Under the pieces are notes generated by a model that worked only from the letters and a program-made list of their open reading frames with translations, did not search any database and had not been told where the DNA came from. A stretch of DNA of 30,844 bases, taken from contig CAZXKG010000022.1 of the NCBI GenBank assembly GCA_964641695.1, positions 1-30,844 of the forward strand, written 5' to 3'. A program made the translations under genes and the position numbers. Position 1 is the first letter of the stretch. Each line of letters starts with the position of its first letter. This stretch comes from RHKX01 sp964641695 (lineage in GTDB: Bacteria; Actinomycetota; Thermoleophilia; Solirubrobacterales; 70-9). This document shows, piece after piece, positions 30,144-30,844 of the stretch.

Positions 30144-30844
<701 letters not shown>

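Overview
This window is chromosomal core-genome DNA from a very GC-rich bacterium. The codon third positions are almost all G or C, GTG and TTG starts are frequent, and genes are packed with ATGA, GTGA or TGATG stop/start overlaps. SepF, YggT, an S2-Ts-PyrH-Frr-UppS-CdsA-Dxr-RseP cluster, a MurA with Asp in place of the active-site Cys, and many near-leaderless genes suggest an actinobacterium, most likely a deep-branching lineage such as Thermoleophilia/Solirubrobacterales. The lineage is an inference, not proven. I see no tRNA, rRNA, CRISPR array, transposase, integrase or phage gene.

Layout. (1) 1-1255: a repeat-bearing end region, then a leftward membrane-anchored alpha/beta hydrolase divergent from murA. 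(2) 1256-9931: murA followed by a histidine locus, hisZ-hisG(short form)-hisD-hisB, then a secreted glycosidase-like gene, then hisH-hisA-(94-aa unknown)-hisF. hisC and hisI/hisE are not in the window. (3) 9928-11430: a leftward membrane-anchored PQQ-type beta-propeller gene whose stop overlaps the hisF stop. (4) 11457-17049: a CCA-adding/poly(A) polymerase family enzyme, pgeF, yggS, sepF, proC, yggT, lspA and an RluD-type pseudouridine synthase. This resembles the gene group that follows ftsZ in Gram-positives. (5) 17185-24432: rpsB, tsf, pyrH, frr, uppS, cdsA, dxr, rseP, covering translation, UMP synthesis, ribosome recycling and undecaprenyl/phospholipid/isoprenoid supply. (6) 24497-26655: a long-chain acyl-CoA synthetase coupled to a small VOC protein. 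(7) 26656-26845: a convergent intergenic region with a duplicated ~40-bp repeat. (8) 29857-26846, leftward: a 2-oxoacid dehydrogenase operon, E1alpha-E1beta-free lipoyl domain-E2 catalytic core. (9) 30844-30144, leftward: the 3' part of ettA.

The most striking sequence feature is a perfect 113-bp palindrome (56-bp arms, 1-bp centre) inside hisD. It is in frame, appears to insert about 15 extra residues, and removes the His expected to bind the catalytic zinc. It is either a recent template-switch mutation or a fold-back sequencing/assembly artefact. Other points of note are the MurA Cys-to-Asp active site (predicted fosfomycin insensitivity), a recurrent -10-like hexamer 6-9 nt before start codons (leaderless mRNAs), a split E2 with no visible E1/E3-binding domain, a ~197-residue low-complexity tail on ribosomal protein S2, and an uncharacterised small gene inside the histidine operon.
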